A stretch of DNA of 64,000 bases from CAZBDU01 sp964490725. Its GTDB lineage: Bacteria; Spirochaetota; Spirochaetia; SZUA-6; DRHE01. Below, one piece after another: positions 15,259 through 23,072 of this stretch. The position numbers were made by a program, and so were the translations under genes. The DNA lies in the NCBI GenBank assembly GCA_964490725.1, contig CAZBDU010000009.1, positions 1 through 64,000 on the forward strand, in the 5' to 3' direction. The notes under the pieces are model-generated. The model was given only the letters and a program-made list of their open reading frames with translations. It searched no databases and was not told the origin of the DNA. Each line of letters starts with the position of its first letter. The first letter of the stretch is position 1.

Positions 15259-15783
15259 ATGGAGGTCTATGAGGCCATCCGCACGCGCAAGAGCGTGCGC
15301 TCCTACCAGGACAGGCCCGTGCCGGAGGAGGTGCTGCGCAGGGTCCTGGAGGCCGCGCGGCTGGCCCCTTCGGCCAGCAACCGCCAGGAGTGGCGCTTCG
15401 TGGTTGCCACGGACCTGGAGACCCGCAGGCAGCTGGCCGCCGCGGGCAGCCAGCCCTTCATTGCAGCGGCGCCGGTGGTGATGGCCTGCTGCGCGCAGAC
15501 CGACGGCCGGGTGATGCGCTGCGGGCAGCAGTGCTACCCCATCGACGTGGCCATCGCCATGGATCACCTCACCCTGGCCGCGGTGGCCGAAGGGTTGGGC
15601 ACCTGCTGGATCGGCTCCTTCGATGCCGGCAGGGTGCGGCAGGTGCTGGGCATACCCCGGGAGGTGGAGGTGGTGGAGCTCATGCCCCTGGGCTATCCGG
15701 CCGACCCGCGGCCGGTGGAGAAGTCCAGGCTGCCCTTCGAGCGCATCGTGCGCTTCGGCGGCTGGCAGGGAGGCGGTCGATGA
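15259..15783 (+). CDS. Nitroreductase-family FMN oxidoreductase
   Basis: 174 residues. The FMN-phosphate-binding opening is IRTRKSVRSYQD, followed by APSASNRQEWRFVV and the late GLGTCWIGSFD segment. It is a small single-domain member of unknown substrate that probably dimerises. Its stop overlaps the next gene's ATG as ATGA. A second, diverged member lies at 40205-40726. Confidence 0.88.
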   Translation: MEVYEAIRTRKSVRSYQDRPVPEEVLRRVLEAARLAPSASNRQEWRFVVATDLETRRQLAAAGSQPFIAAAPVVMACCAQTDGRVMRCGQQCYPIDVAIAMDHLTLAAVAEGLGTCWIGSFDAGRVRQVLGIPREVEVVELMPLGYPADPRPVEKSRLPFERIVRFGGWQGGGR

Positions 15784-16769
15784 GGCAGGAGAATGGAGGC
15801 GGCGTGCTGGCCTGGGGGCTGATCGGCTGCGGGGACATCGCCCGCAAGAGAGTGGCCCCTGCCTTTCGGGACCTCGCCACCTGCCGGCTGGCGGCGGTGA
15901 GCCGGGCGCGGAAGGAGCTGGCGGAGAGCTTTGCCCGGGAGTTCGACGCCGGGCGGTGGTACGGGGACTGGCAGGAGCTGCTGAAGGACCCGGAGGTCCA
16001 GGCGGTCTACGTGGCCACGCCCACGCACCTGCACGCGGAGCAGACCGTGGCCGCGGCGGAGGCGGGCAAGCAGGTGATCTGCGAGAAGCCCATGGCCATG
16101 GACGCCGCCCAGTGCCGCCGCATGATCGACGCCTGCCGCGCCGCCGGGGTGGGCCTGAGCGTCGCCTACTACCGGCACTTCTACCCCGCGATCCATCGCA
16201 TCGCCGGGATTCTGGCCTCCGGGGAGATCGGCCGGGTGGTGCTGGCCCAGATCAACGCCTTCGAGTGCTACGACTTCCCTCCCGGGGATCCCCACTTCTG
16301 GGTGATGCAGCGCGGAAGCGCCGGAGGCGGTCCGATGATGGATTTCGGCTGCCACAGGCTGGAAGTGCTGCTGCACCTCTTCGGGCCGGCGCAGCTGCGC
16401 TGCGGCGGCGCCGCGAAGGTGGTCTTCCCCGAGCGGGAGGTGGAGGACACCGCCGTGGCCTGGCTCTCCTTCCGCGGCGGCGGTACGGGGCTGCTCACGG
16501 TCAGCACCGCGGTGCGCCAGCCGGCGGACACGTTGGACATCCACGGGACGGAGGGCTCGATCCGGGTCCCGGTGCTGAATCAGGGGGTGATCCACGTGCG
16601 GAGCTCCCAGGGGGAACGCCGCGAGGAGCACCCGCCGCACCCCAACCTACACCTGCCCTACATCGAGGCGGTGACCCGCGCCTTCCTGGCGAACGAACCG
16701 CCGCCGGTGCCTGGGGAGACCGGGCTGGGGGTGGCGGTGCTGGAAGAGGCCATCTACGCGGGCCGTTGA
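15780..16769 (+). CDS. Gfo/Idh/MocA-family oxidoreductase
   Basis: 329 residues. The NAD(P)-binding Rossmann motif is WGLIGCGDIARKR at residues 11-23; the family CEKPMAMD segment carries the catalytic Lys; and GGGPMMDFGCHRLEVLLHLFG holds the expected D-x3-H pair. These enzymes oxidise or reduce sugars, inositols or related polyols. The ATG overlaps the nitroreductase stop as ATGA. It closes the 13801-16769 operon and is followed by a GC-rich hairpin. Confidence 0.9.
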   Translation: MRQENGGGVLAWGLIGCGDIARKRVAPAFRDLATCRLAAVSRARKELAESFAREFDAGRWYGDWQELLKDPEVQAVYVATPTHLHAEQTVAAAEAGKQVICEKPMAMDAAQCRRMIDACRAAGVGLSVAYYRHFYPAIHRIAGILASGEIGRVVLAQINAFECYDFPPGDPHFWVMQRGSAGGGPMMDFGCHRLEVLLHLFGPAQLRCGGAAKVVFPEREVEDTAVAWLSFRGGGTGLLTVSTAVRQPADTLDIHGTEGSIRVPVLNQGVIHVRSSQGERREEHPPHPNLHLPYIEAVTRAFLANEPPPVPGETGLGVAVLEEAIYAGR

Positions 16770-16772
16770 GGC

Positions 16773-16789
16773 CGGCCCCGCCGGGGCCG
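16773..16789 (+). terminator. GC-rich hairpin after the Gfo/Idh/MocA gene
   Basis: CGGCCCCG (73-80) and CGGGGCCG (82-89) of this block form a compact inverted repeat three bases after the stop. There is no T-tract, so it is a weak intrinsic terminator or a 3'-end stabiliser. Confidence 0.35.
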
Positions 16790-16885
16790 CCCCAGGCCCT
16801 GCGCCCCGCTGCCCCAGATGCTATACTTCCGGGGTACGCTCCGCGGAGGCGGACTCCGCAGGCGCGTTCAGGAGGGCTTTCACAG

Positions 16886-17554
16886 ATGAGGTACGGGAAA
16901 GCGATGAGATACGGGAAAGCGGCGGTGGCCGCCTCGATGGGTGCCCTGATGGTGCTCGCAGCCGGCTGCACAACCACGGAGTGCACGCGCATCGGGCAGG
17001 TGATCTGGGAGCGGGAGGCAAGCCCCGACCGGGATGCACCCCGCTGGGTCAGAAACGAGCGGGCCGCCGCCCGCGAGGCGGGCATCAGGCTGGCGGCCGT
17101 CCCGCAGCGCTACGTCATGTTCCGCGGGGTCTCTCAGGACCTGAACGAGGAGCGCGGGGCCCGCTTCGCCGCCATCGATGACATGCTGAAGCGCTACGCC
17201 GCCTACCTCCAGGGGCAGCTGGACCGTCTCCTGCCCCAGGCGGCGGCGGAGGCGGCCGTGAGGCTCCCGGAAGTGAACACGGCGCTGGGAGCGGCCAGGA
17301 CGGTGGACTTCCTCCAGCGGCAGAGGGTGGAAAGCGGCATCGTGCGCGCTTCGTGGCAGGCCCGGGGGCAGCGCTGCCTGAAAGGGGGCAGCGAGCCGGT
17401 CTACAGGACCTACCTGCTGGGCGTGTTCGACCGTGCGCTGACCCGGGAGCTCGTGGTGGAGGCGGCCAGAGAGGCCCTGAGCTTTGCGCTGGTCAGCCGG
17501 CAGCAGCGGGACGGGCTGCTCGCAGAGATCGCGAAGCTGGCCGCCGGCATGTAG
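16886..17554 (+). CDS. Hypothetical lipoprotein with duplicated start
   Basis: 222 residues. The lipobox is LMVLAAGC and the mature part is helical with no recognised domain. The first 18 bases (MRYGKA) are directly repeated once with one silent change, so two in-frame ATGs each begin the same hexapeptide. AGGAGGG at 16870-16876 is placed 9 bases before the first ATG and serves that copy best. A -10-like TATACT (16822-16827) lies upstream. It stands alone between the Gfo operon and the channel gene. Possibly a LPP20/FlgP-like envelope lipoprotein, but I cannot support that from motifs. Confidence 0.75.
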   Translation: MRYGKAMRYGKAAVAASMGALMVLAAGCTTTECTRIGQVIWEREASPDRDAPRWVRNERAAAREAGIRLAAVPQRYVMFRGVSQDLNEERGARFAAIDDMLKRYAAYLQGQLDRLLPQAAAEAAVRLPEVNTALGAARTVDFLQRQRVESGIVRASWQARGQRCLKGGSEPVYRTYLLGVFDRALTRELVVEAAREALSFALVSRQQRDGLLAEIAKLAAGM

Positions 17555-17657
17555 CCGTCTCGACCGCCCCGAGGGCAGTCCGCAGGAGGGAGCCGGCCGG
17601 CAGCGGGCATCCGCGCCGGCGCTCAACATCGGGGGCTTTCTCATCGATAAGGATAGT

Positions 17658-18986
17658 ATGATCCACCCGGAGGGGCCGGCCAAGGCCGGCTGGGACGTCT
17701 TCGTTCTGGTCGTGACGGTGCTCGGCGCGCTGATCATGCCCGTCTCCTCGGTGTTCCTGTTCGGCTCCAGGCTGATCGTGGCCGCGGCGTGGCTGTTCCC
17801 GCTGGTGTTCGCCGGGGACATCGCCGTGCGCTTCAACACCGCCCTGAAGGCGCCGGGCCGCCTGGTGGCGGACCGCGGGGAGGTGAGCCGCCGCTATCTG
17901 GGAGGATGGTTCTGGATGGATCTGCTGGCGGCGCTGCCGCTGGCGCTGCTGCTCCCCCTGGTGGCCTCGCCGGCCGGCGTTGCCTTCCGGCTCCTGCGCC
18001 TGAACGCGCTGCTGAAGCTTCCGGGTTCGGCTCGGACTCTGCGCCGTATCGGAGGCACCAGGATCAACCCGGCCATCCTGCGCCTGTTTCTGCTGGTGTT
18101 CTGGATCCTGATGGCGGCCCATCTGGTTTCCTGCGGCTGGATCCTGATCTCAGGCAATCCGGAGACTCTGGCGCCGCCGGCGCGGTACGTGCGGGCGTTC
18201 TACTGGACTGTCACCACCCTCACCACCATCGGCTACGGCGACATCACTCCCCAGGGGACGCTGCAGACTCTGTTCGTGGTTCTGGTGGAGCTCCTGGGGG
18301 CGGGGATGTACGGGCTGGTCATCGGTAACATCGCCAACCTGATCGCGAACATCGACGTGGCCAAGACGCAGTACAAGGAGAAGCTGGACAAGATCAACAC
18401 CTTCATGAAATACCGCAGCCTCCCCCAGGGCCTTCAGAAGAAGATCAACGACTACTACGGCTACCTCTGGGAAACCCGCCGGGGCTACGACGAGTCTTCG
18501 GTGCTCCGGGACCTGCCCGTGCCTCTGAAGGTCCAGGTCTCCCTGTACCTGAGCAAGGAGATCATCGAGAAGGTCCCCATCTTCTCCTCTGCCAGCGACG
18601 ACCTGATCCGCGACATCATCATCAACCTCACCCCCGTAGTCTTCACGCCGGGGGACCACATCGTGCGCGGCGGAGAGGTGGGCTTCGACATGTACTTCAT
18701 CAGCCGGGGCGCGGTAGACGTGATGTCCGCTGACGAGACCATCACCTACGCCACCCTCACTGCCGGCCAGTTCTTCGGGGAGATGGCCCTGCTGCTGAGC
18801 ACCCCCCGGACCGCGACGGTGAAGGCGAAGGAGTACTGCGACCTGTACCGGCTGGACAAGGAGACCTTCGATCGCGTCATCACCCGCTATCCCGAGTTCG
18901 CCGCTACCATCCAGGAGCTGGCCGACAGGCGCCGCGCCCAACTGGAGGCGCGGGTGAAGCGGGACCGGCAGAAAGACGAGGACTGA
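17658..18986 (+). CDS. Cyclic-nucleotide-gated potassium channel, SthK-type
   Basis: 442 residues. Six hydrophobic segments (about 10-200) lead to the pore loop TVTTLTTIGYGDITP, a K+-selective filter. After a C-linker of about 80 residues comes a cyclic-nucleotide-binding domain (about 300-420): PGDHIVRGGEVGFDMYFI, then the phosphate-binding cassette FFGEMALLLSTPRTATV. The S4 region has few regular Arg/Lys. The layout and size match SthK of Spirochaeta thermophila. ATG 17658 is preceded by AAGGA at short spacing. It should link cAMP or cGMP to membrane potential. Confidence 0.92.
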   Translation: MIHPEGPAKAGWDVFVLVVTVLGALIMPVSSVFLFGSRLIVAAAWLFPLVFAGDIAVRFNTALKAPGRLVADRGEVSRRYLGGWFWMDLLAALPLALLLPLVASPAGVAFRLLRLNALLKLPGSARTLRRIGGTRINPAILRLFLLVFWILMAAHLVSCGWILISGNPETLAPPARYVRAFYWTVTTLTTIGYGDITPQGTLQTLFVVLVELLGAGMYGLVIGNIANLIANIDVAKTQYKEKLDKINTFMKYRSLPQGLQKKINDYYGYLWETRRGYDESSVLRDLPVPLKVQVSLYLSKEIIEKVPIFSSASDDLIRDIIINLTPVVFTPGDHIVRGGEVGFDMYFISRGAVDVMSADETITYATLTAGQFFGEMALLLSTPRTATVKAKEYCDLYRLDKETFDRVITRYPEFAATIQELADRRRAQLEARVKRDRQKDED

Positions 18987-19026
18987 GGCGCCCCGACGCG
19001 CGGTGCGCGCCGTCTCAGGGAACGAC

Positions 19027-19049
19027 CCAGGGAGTTTCCCGATCCCTGG
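19027..19049 (+). terminator. Possible terminator after the channel gene
   Basis: CCAGGGA (19027-19033) and TCCCTGG (19043-19049) with a 9-base loop, 40 bp after the stop. No T-tract follows, so the assignment is tentative. Confidence 0.3.
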
Positions 19050-19154
19050 CTTCCGAAAATCCTGATGCCCCGGCCGCACCGCCGGCTCGACGGCTCGCCG
19101 TCGGCGCCGCGGCATAGGCCGGGCGGCCTATTCCTTCCGCCGGCCGCACCGGCG

Positions 19155-19160
19155 TATCTT
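19155..19160 (+). promoter_or_regulatory. -10 box of a leaderless DOMON gene
   Basis: TATCTT ends six bases before the GTG at 19167, and no ribosome site is present between them. No good -35 box is visible. The position suggests transcription starting at or next to the start codon. Confidence 0.35.
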
Positions 19161-19166
19161 AGCAGT

Positions 19167-20138
19167 GTGAGAATCCGCCTCCTGTCTGCGCTGGCTTCCT
19201 GCCTGCTGGCCCTCGCGGCGCTCGCCGCGGCGGCCCAGTCCGTGGACGGCGTGGTTCAGCCGGGGGAGTACCGCAACCAGCTGGTCCTGGACAAGGGCAA
19301 CTACCGCCTCAGCTGGACCCTGGAGGGAGGCAGGCTTCACGCCGCCATGGCGGCCGCCACCGACGGCTGGGTCGCGATCGGATTCGACCCGGTGGTGGTC
19401 ATGGACGGCGCCGACGTGGTGGTGGGCTGGGTGGACTCGTCGGGGAACGCCCGGGTCCTGGACGCCCACTCCGCCGGCACCTACGGGCCGTTCGTGCCGG
19501 ACACGGAAAGCGGCGGCAGCAACGACATTCTCTCCTTCGCAGGCAAGGAAAGCGGGGGCTGGACCACCCTGGAGTTCGTCCGCCCCCAGCGTACCGCGGA
19601 CCGCAACGACGCGGTCATCGGGCCGCAAGGAGGGAATCTCTTCTTCTGGGCCTACGGTCCCGGCGACGGTCTTTCCACCCACTACACGCAGTACGGTCAG
19701 GCGTACCTGCGTCCGCAGATCGCTTCGGGGCCGGCCGGGCAGGCGGCCAGAGTGGAACGGCGAAGCCTCATCGGGCTGACGGTGGCGTTCCTGCTCATGG
19801 CCACCGCTTCCCTGCTGGCCTGGATCGGCGGCCTGGGCGGTGCGCGCCTGGCGGTGTATCAGGTCCTGGGGTGGGCGGGTGCCGGCCTGGCGCTGGCGGT
19901 CTCCGTGCTGGCCCTGCTGGGAGCCGCCGGGACATTGGCTGCGGTGGGCGCGCTCGGGCTGGTCTCCGCGGGTCTGTTCGCTGCCGCTCTGGTGCGGGTG
20001 GTTGCCAGGCGCCCACGGCCGGAGCTCAACGGCCACGCGCACGCACTCATCATGTGGCGGCGCATCCTGGAGGGGTCGGCGCTGGTGGTGACGCTGGCGG
20101 CGCTGATCGTTTCTTTCGCCGTCACCGGGACGTTCTGA
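19167..20138 (+). CDS. DOMON-domain membrane protein
   Basis: 323 residues. A signal peptide (about 1-25, ending AAAAQS) precedes a DOMON-like beta-sandwich of about 165 residues with GWVAIGFDP and MDGADVVVGWVD, features of domains that bind haem or sugars outside the membrane. Four hydrophobic segments follow (about 195-320). In eukaryotes DOMON plus cytochrome b561 carries electrons across membranes; here a His pattern for haem b561 is not evident, so redox function is only possible. GTG start without ribosome site. Confidence 0.78.
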   Translation: MRIRLLSALASCLLALAALAAAAQSVDGVVQPGEYRNQLVLDKGNYRLSWTLEGGRLHAAMAAATDGWVAIGFDPVVVMDGADVVVGWVDSSGNARVLDAHSAGTYGPFVPDTESGGSNDILSFAGKESGGWTTLEFVRPQRTADRNDAVIGPQGGNLFFWAYGPGDGLSTHYTQYGQAYLRPQIASGPAGQAARVERRSLIGLTVAFLLMATASLLAWIGGLGGARLAVYQVLGWAGAGLALAVSVLALLGAAGTLAAVGALGLVSAGLFAAALVRVVARRPRPELNGHAHALIMWRRILEGSALVVTLAALIVSFAVTGTF

Positions 20139-20152
20139 AGAGAGGTTGAACC

Positions 20153-20479
20153 GTGGCATACTACCTGGTCAACGCGAGCCCCGTCGGCGACCTGCTGGCG
20201 GAGCTGACCCGGCATCTGGAGGACGGCACCCTCGCCGAGCTGAAGCCCTTCGGTCCCGCCCTGGTCCACGGGCTGCAGAACGCCCGCCGCCGCCGGGACG
20301 GCCGCTGGACCTGGGAGGAGGAAGACTACTGCACCCCGCCCCTGAAGCAGGAACGCCAGGAAGTCTTCAGCCGCTATTTTCGCCACCTGACCGCCGAACG
20401 GGTGGAGAAAGGGGCCGGATGGGAGCGCATCCGCAGCCTGCCCCCGGTCTTCGGCGAAGGGAGCGGCGACGGGCGCTGA
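20153..20479 (+). CDS. Small hypothetical protein
   Basis: 108 residues, no recognised domain. It begins with the GTG at 20153, preceded by AGAGAGG at seven bases. It contains a charged centre (NARRRRDGRW, WEEEDYC) and one conserved-looking segment, DYCTPPLKQERQEVF. No signal or membrane segment. It lies 14 bp after the DOMON gene, so probably cotranscribed, and converges on the DJ-1-family gene. Confidence 0.6.
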   Translation: MAYYLVNASPVGDLLAELTRHLEDGTLAELKPFGPALVHGLQNARRRRDGRWTWEEEDYCTPPLKQERQEVFSRYFRHLTAERVEKGAGWERIRSLPPVFGEGSGDGR

Positions 20480-20503
20480 CGGCGGCGGTCCGGCCGCTGT
20501 CAG
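20476..20503. terminator. Bidirectional hairpin between convergent genes
   Basis: CTGACGGCGG (20476-20485) pairs with CCGCTGTCAG (20494-20503), 10 bp including one G-U wobble on the plus strand. It overlaps the stop codons of both neighbouring genes. No T-tract. Confidence 0.4.
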
Positions 20504-21018
20504 GAGAGCTTCTCGATAATGGTGCGGCAGAAGGCTGGCAGGTCAGCGGGCTGCCGCGATGTGACCAGGCTCCCATCGGCCACCACTTCCCGATCCTCCC
20601 AGCGGGCCCCGGCGTTGACCATGTCGTCCTTTATGGAGAAGAAGCCGGTGGCTCGCTTGTCCCGCAGAAGATCCGCCGAGGCCAGCATCCACCCGCCGTG
20701 GCAGATGGCGGCCACCACCTTTCCCGCCTTCCCCATGGACCTGACGAGCTCCACCATGGCCGGGTGGCGGCGCATCCGGTCGGGCGAGTAGCCGCCGGGG
20801 ATGACCACGGCGTCGAAGTCCCTGGCGGCAACGGCTTGGATGCCGGCCTCCGCGGTGGCGGGCAGGCCGTTCTTCCCCTTGCAGGCCTTGCCCTTCTCGG
20901 CTCCCACCGAGATCACTTCGGCGCCGGCTTCCTTGAGCCGGTAGTACGGGTACCAGAACTCCAGATCCTCGAACAGGTCCTCCAAAAGGATCGCCACACG
21001 CTTGCCTTTCAGCTCCAC
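20500..21018 (-). CDS. DJ-1/PfpI-family protein
   Basis: 172 residues with the start chosen here, the length of E. coli YhbO. The nucleophile elbow is AAICHGGWMLASADLL, and the partner Glu lies in LLEDLFEDLEF near the N-terminus. Members are called glyoxalase III, deglycase or intracellular protease; activity here is not fixed by sequence. GTG 21018 is preceded by AAGGAGG five bases upstream, a near-perfect site, which argues against the longer start at 21051 (ATG) that adds 11 residues. Probably a stress protein for reactive carbonyls. Confidence 0.9.
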   Translation of the reverse strand: MELKGKRVAILLEDLFEDLEFWYPYYRLKEAGAEVISVGAEKGKACKGKNGLPATAEAGIQAVAARDFDAVVIPGGYSPDRMRRHPAMVELVRSMGKAGKVVAAICHGGWMLASADLLRDKRATGFFSIKDDMVNAGARWEDREVVADGSLVTSRQPADLPAFCRTIIEKLS

Positions 21019-21163
21019 GAGATCCTCCTTCGTTGTCTCTCTATTCAGCATTGTAGTAGATCCGTCGCAGAAGCGCAGCGGCCCAGCCGCACAGCGGCCC
21101 AGCGGCGCAGCCGCGGGATGGGCTTGCCCCTCACCCTCATCGGGCCGATACTTCAGCCTGTCT

Positions 21164-21961
21164 ATGCGCAAGAAGCTGAAGTGCCTGCACGAAGAGCTGG
21201 GAGGTGGCGGCTACTCCACGACGGAGTTGGGCCCGCAGGTGGTGGAGGTGGCCAGGATCACCGGCTCCGTCGACAAGTGCCGGGAGCTGGACCGGCGTTT
21301 TCGCCCCCTGCGCCGCATCGCTCGTCGCGAGCGCTACCGCCGCGCGGCGCTGGCCAGGGCCTTTCGAGGCTATTCGGACTCCTCCATTCCGCCGGTGAGG
21401 CTGTACACCCTGCGGGGGGAGTACTACGTCATCGACGGGCACCGGCGCCTGGCCGCGGCCCTCATGGCGCGGCGTGAGTTCGTGGACGCCTACGTCACGG
21501 AGGTGCTGGAGATCGACGATCGGAGGGCCGCGCAGGGTTCCATGTCGCGGCGGCGCTTCGAGCTGGAGACCGGGCTGCGCAACCTGCGGCTGGATTTCGA
21601 GGTGGGTTACAGTGACTTGCTGGGGGAGATCGAATCCCGCGGCGGCGAAGGAAGGCTGCCCGAGAAGGCGCGCAGGTGGCACACCGAGGTGTACCTGCCG
21701 GCAGTGCGGGCCATCCGCGAGACGAACCTCCCCGCCCTCTTCGGCGGCGCGCGCGAAGGCGATCTGTTCGTGATGATCCTGCGCTTCTACAGGAGGTTCT
21801 ACAGCGGTTTTCCCCGGGCCGGGGACCTGCAGAGGGTCCTGTCGGCGTTCCTGGAGGAGCGGCGCCGGCTGGGGTGGAGGCTGCGAGCCCTGGGGCCGGT
21901 GCGCTTCCTGCGCCGCCTGGTCAGGCCGCGGCGTCCCTCGCCGCCTGCCCCCCGGAGCTAG
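21164..21961 (+). CDS. ParB-like nuclease-fold protein
   Basis: 265 residues. The recognisable part is YYVIDGHRRLAAALMAR at about residues 86-102, the ParB/Srx-type substrate-binding motif, preceded by PPVRLYTLRG. The remainder is rich in Arg and Glu helices with no known domain, and the C-terminus is basic (RRLVRPRRPSPPAP). ParB-fold proteins bind nucleotides or DNA; the context gives no hint of partition. ATG 21164 begins MRKKLKCLHEEL. Its stop shares the CTAG palindrome with the opposite gene's stop. Confidence 0.7.
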   Translation: MRKKLKCLHEELGGGGYSTTELGPQVVEVARITGSVDKCRELDRRFRPLRRIARRERYRRAALARAFRGYSDSSIPPVRLYTLRGEYYVIDGHRRLAAALMARREFVDAYVTEVLEIDDRRAAQGSMSRRRFELETGLRNLRLDFEVGYSDLLGEIESRGGEGRLPEKARRWHTEVYLPAVRAIRETNLPALFGGAREGDLFVMILRFYRRFYSGFPRAGDLQRVLSAFLEERRRLGWRLRALGPVRFLRRLVRPRRPSPPAPRS

Positions 21962-22443
21962 CTCACCAGCTTGCGGCCCACCTCGCTCAGCCCCTTGGTC
22001 CGTTCGTAGACCGCGGTCCGGCCTGCAGCGGCGGCCTTGTCGGCCTGCACGGCCTTCATGTAGAGCTCACCCGTGAGGTCCGCCAGGTTCTTCAGATTGA
22101 GATCCAGGTTCCCCACGGTCATCTTGAACAGCATCCGGGTACCCTGCTCCATGGCGTTCACGTAGCCCGAAGGGGTCTTCTTCAGTGAGGGGGCGATCTC
22201 GTCCCGGAGGGCCTCGTAGAGGGAGACCAGGGCCAGGATCTGCTGGTAGAGCCGTTCCAGGCTGTACTCGTTGGTCTGGACGTGCTGCCGCTCCAGAAGC
22301 AGGTCGTCCACGTTGGTCCACACTTCCCTGGGGACCTGGGAATCGTTCATCCGCTTGCGGAGAATCACGTTCCCCCTCAGGTTCTGGTAGAGGGCCTTCA
22401 GCTTCTCCACGCTTTGGCTGATCTCTGCGTCTCTCACGACCAT
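21958..22443 (-). CDS. Helical hypothetical protein
   Basis: 161 residues, no known domain recognised. It looks almost entirely alpha-helical with heptad-like leucines (VEKLKALYQNLRGN, YQQILALVSLYEALR) and probably folds as a helical bundle. No signal peptide or membrane segment. It follows the 70-residue gene by 34 bp in the same direction and is likely in one operon with it. Its stop codon overlaps the ParB-like gene's stop at CTAG. Confidence 0.65.
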   Translation of the reverse strand: MVVRDAEISQSVEKLKALYQNLRGNVILRKRMNDSQVPREVWTNVDDLLLERQHVQTNEYSLERLYQQILALVSLYEALRDEIAPSLKKTPSGYVNAMEQGTRMLFKMTVGNLDLNLKNLADLTGELYMKAVQADKAAAAGRTAVYERTKGLSEVGRKLVS

Positions 22444-22477
22444 GCTGTTCCCCTCCGCGATCCGGCCGGCAGGCCCC

Positions 22478-22690
22478 TCACACCTTCACCTTCTCCGTCA
22501 GCAGCCTGACGATGCCCTTCAGCTCTTCGATTTCCTGCCAGCAGCTCTGCAGCTCTTCCACCAGGCTCCTCATGTCCGCCGAGGCGTCCCCCTCGAACAG
22601 GCCTCCGTCCGCCACGTAGGCGATCCTGTCCGCCGCGGTGAGCCTGCCCACGATGCGCCGGAAACGCTCCTCGCCGATGAACTCCCTCAT
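22478..22690 (-). CDS. Small helical hypothetical protein
   Basis: 70 residues beginning MREFIGEERFRRIVGRL and ending in a coiled-coil-like stretch (LVEELQSCWQEIEELKG). A GGAG site lies seven bases before the ATG at 22690. Upstream codons to 22939 would read through the promoter region and are not supported. It probably works with the helical protein encoded next to it; function unknown. Confidence 0.65.
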   Translation of the reverse strand: MREFIGEERFRRIVGRLTAADRIAYVADGGLFEGDASADMRSLVEELQSCWQEIEELKGIVRLLTEKVKV

Positions 22691-22744
22691 GTCATCTCCG
22701 CCTGAAACCTGTCGAAAATGGTGCCGAGAACGTTTTCCACACCG

Positions 22745-22772
22745 ATAATATCGCATCTTCAGTGGATTTCCA
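22745..22772 (-). promoter_or_regulatory. Promoter of the two small helical genes, with a palindrome at -35
   Basis: On the minus strand TGGAAA (22772-22767), 16 bp, TATTAT (22750-22745). The palindrome AGTGGATTTCCACT (22761-22774) covers the -35 box and could be a repressor site. On the plus strand it is followed by six T, but no gene ends there. Confidence 0.35.
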
Positions 22773-22846
22773 CTTTTTTGCGTGAGGCCGGCCCGGCAGG
22801 TCCGGGAGCAGGGACGGCGCAGCCCGTGAACGCCCGGCAGGTTGGT

Positions 22847-22878
22847 GCTCAGGGATCCACCCAGGGGAATCCCTGAGC
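22847..22878. repeat. Inverted repeat, 10-bp arms
   Basis: GCTCAGGGAT (22847-22856) and ATCCCTGAGC (22869-22878) are perfect arms around 12 bases. It lies about 35 bp upstream of the outer-membrane protein promoter, so an operator is more likely than a terminator. The rest of the 22691-23072 gap holds the two promoters and nothing else I can identify. Confidence 0.7.
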
Positions 22879-22910
22879 CGCGGGTCAGGAATAACCTGAT
22901 GCGGTCGAGC

Positions 22911-22939
22911 TTGTGTGCGGGGGCGCCGGGCGATATCAT
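22911..22939 (+). promoter_or_regulatory. Promoter of the outer-membrane protein gene
   Basis: TTGTGT (22911-22916), 17 bp, TATCAT (22934-22939). The leader to the ATG at 23073 would be about 125 bases and ends in a strong GGAGG site. Confidence 0.45.
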
Positions 22940-23072
22940 AGTGTGTCGGAGGGCAATGTGCTGCTACCCTTCGCTTCCTCGAGTGACGCCGGGCCGTGCT
23001 TGGCGGCGGCCGGGATGCTCCATGTGTGCGACTGTAGAGGCGACTGTTGAACTGTTGAAAGGAGGAGTTTGA

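Noticed and set aside
22761..22780. Intrinsic terminator on the plus strand (palindrome followed by T6)
   Set aside because: The nearest plus-strand gene ends 800 bp upstream and the stem is only five base pairs. An operator at the minus-strand -35 box explains the palindrome better.
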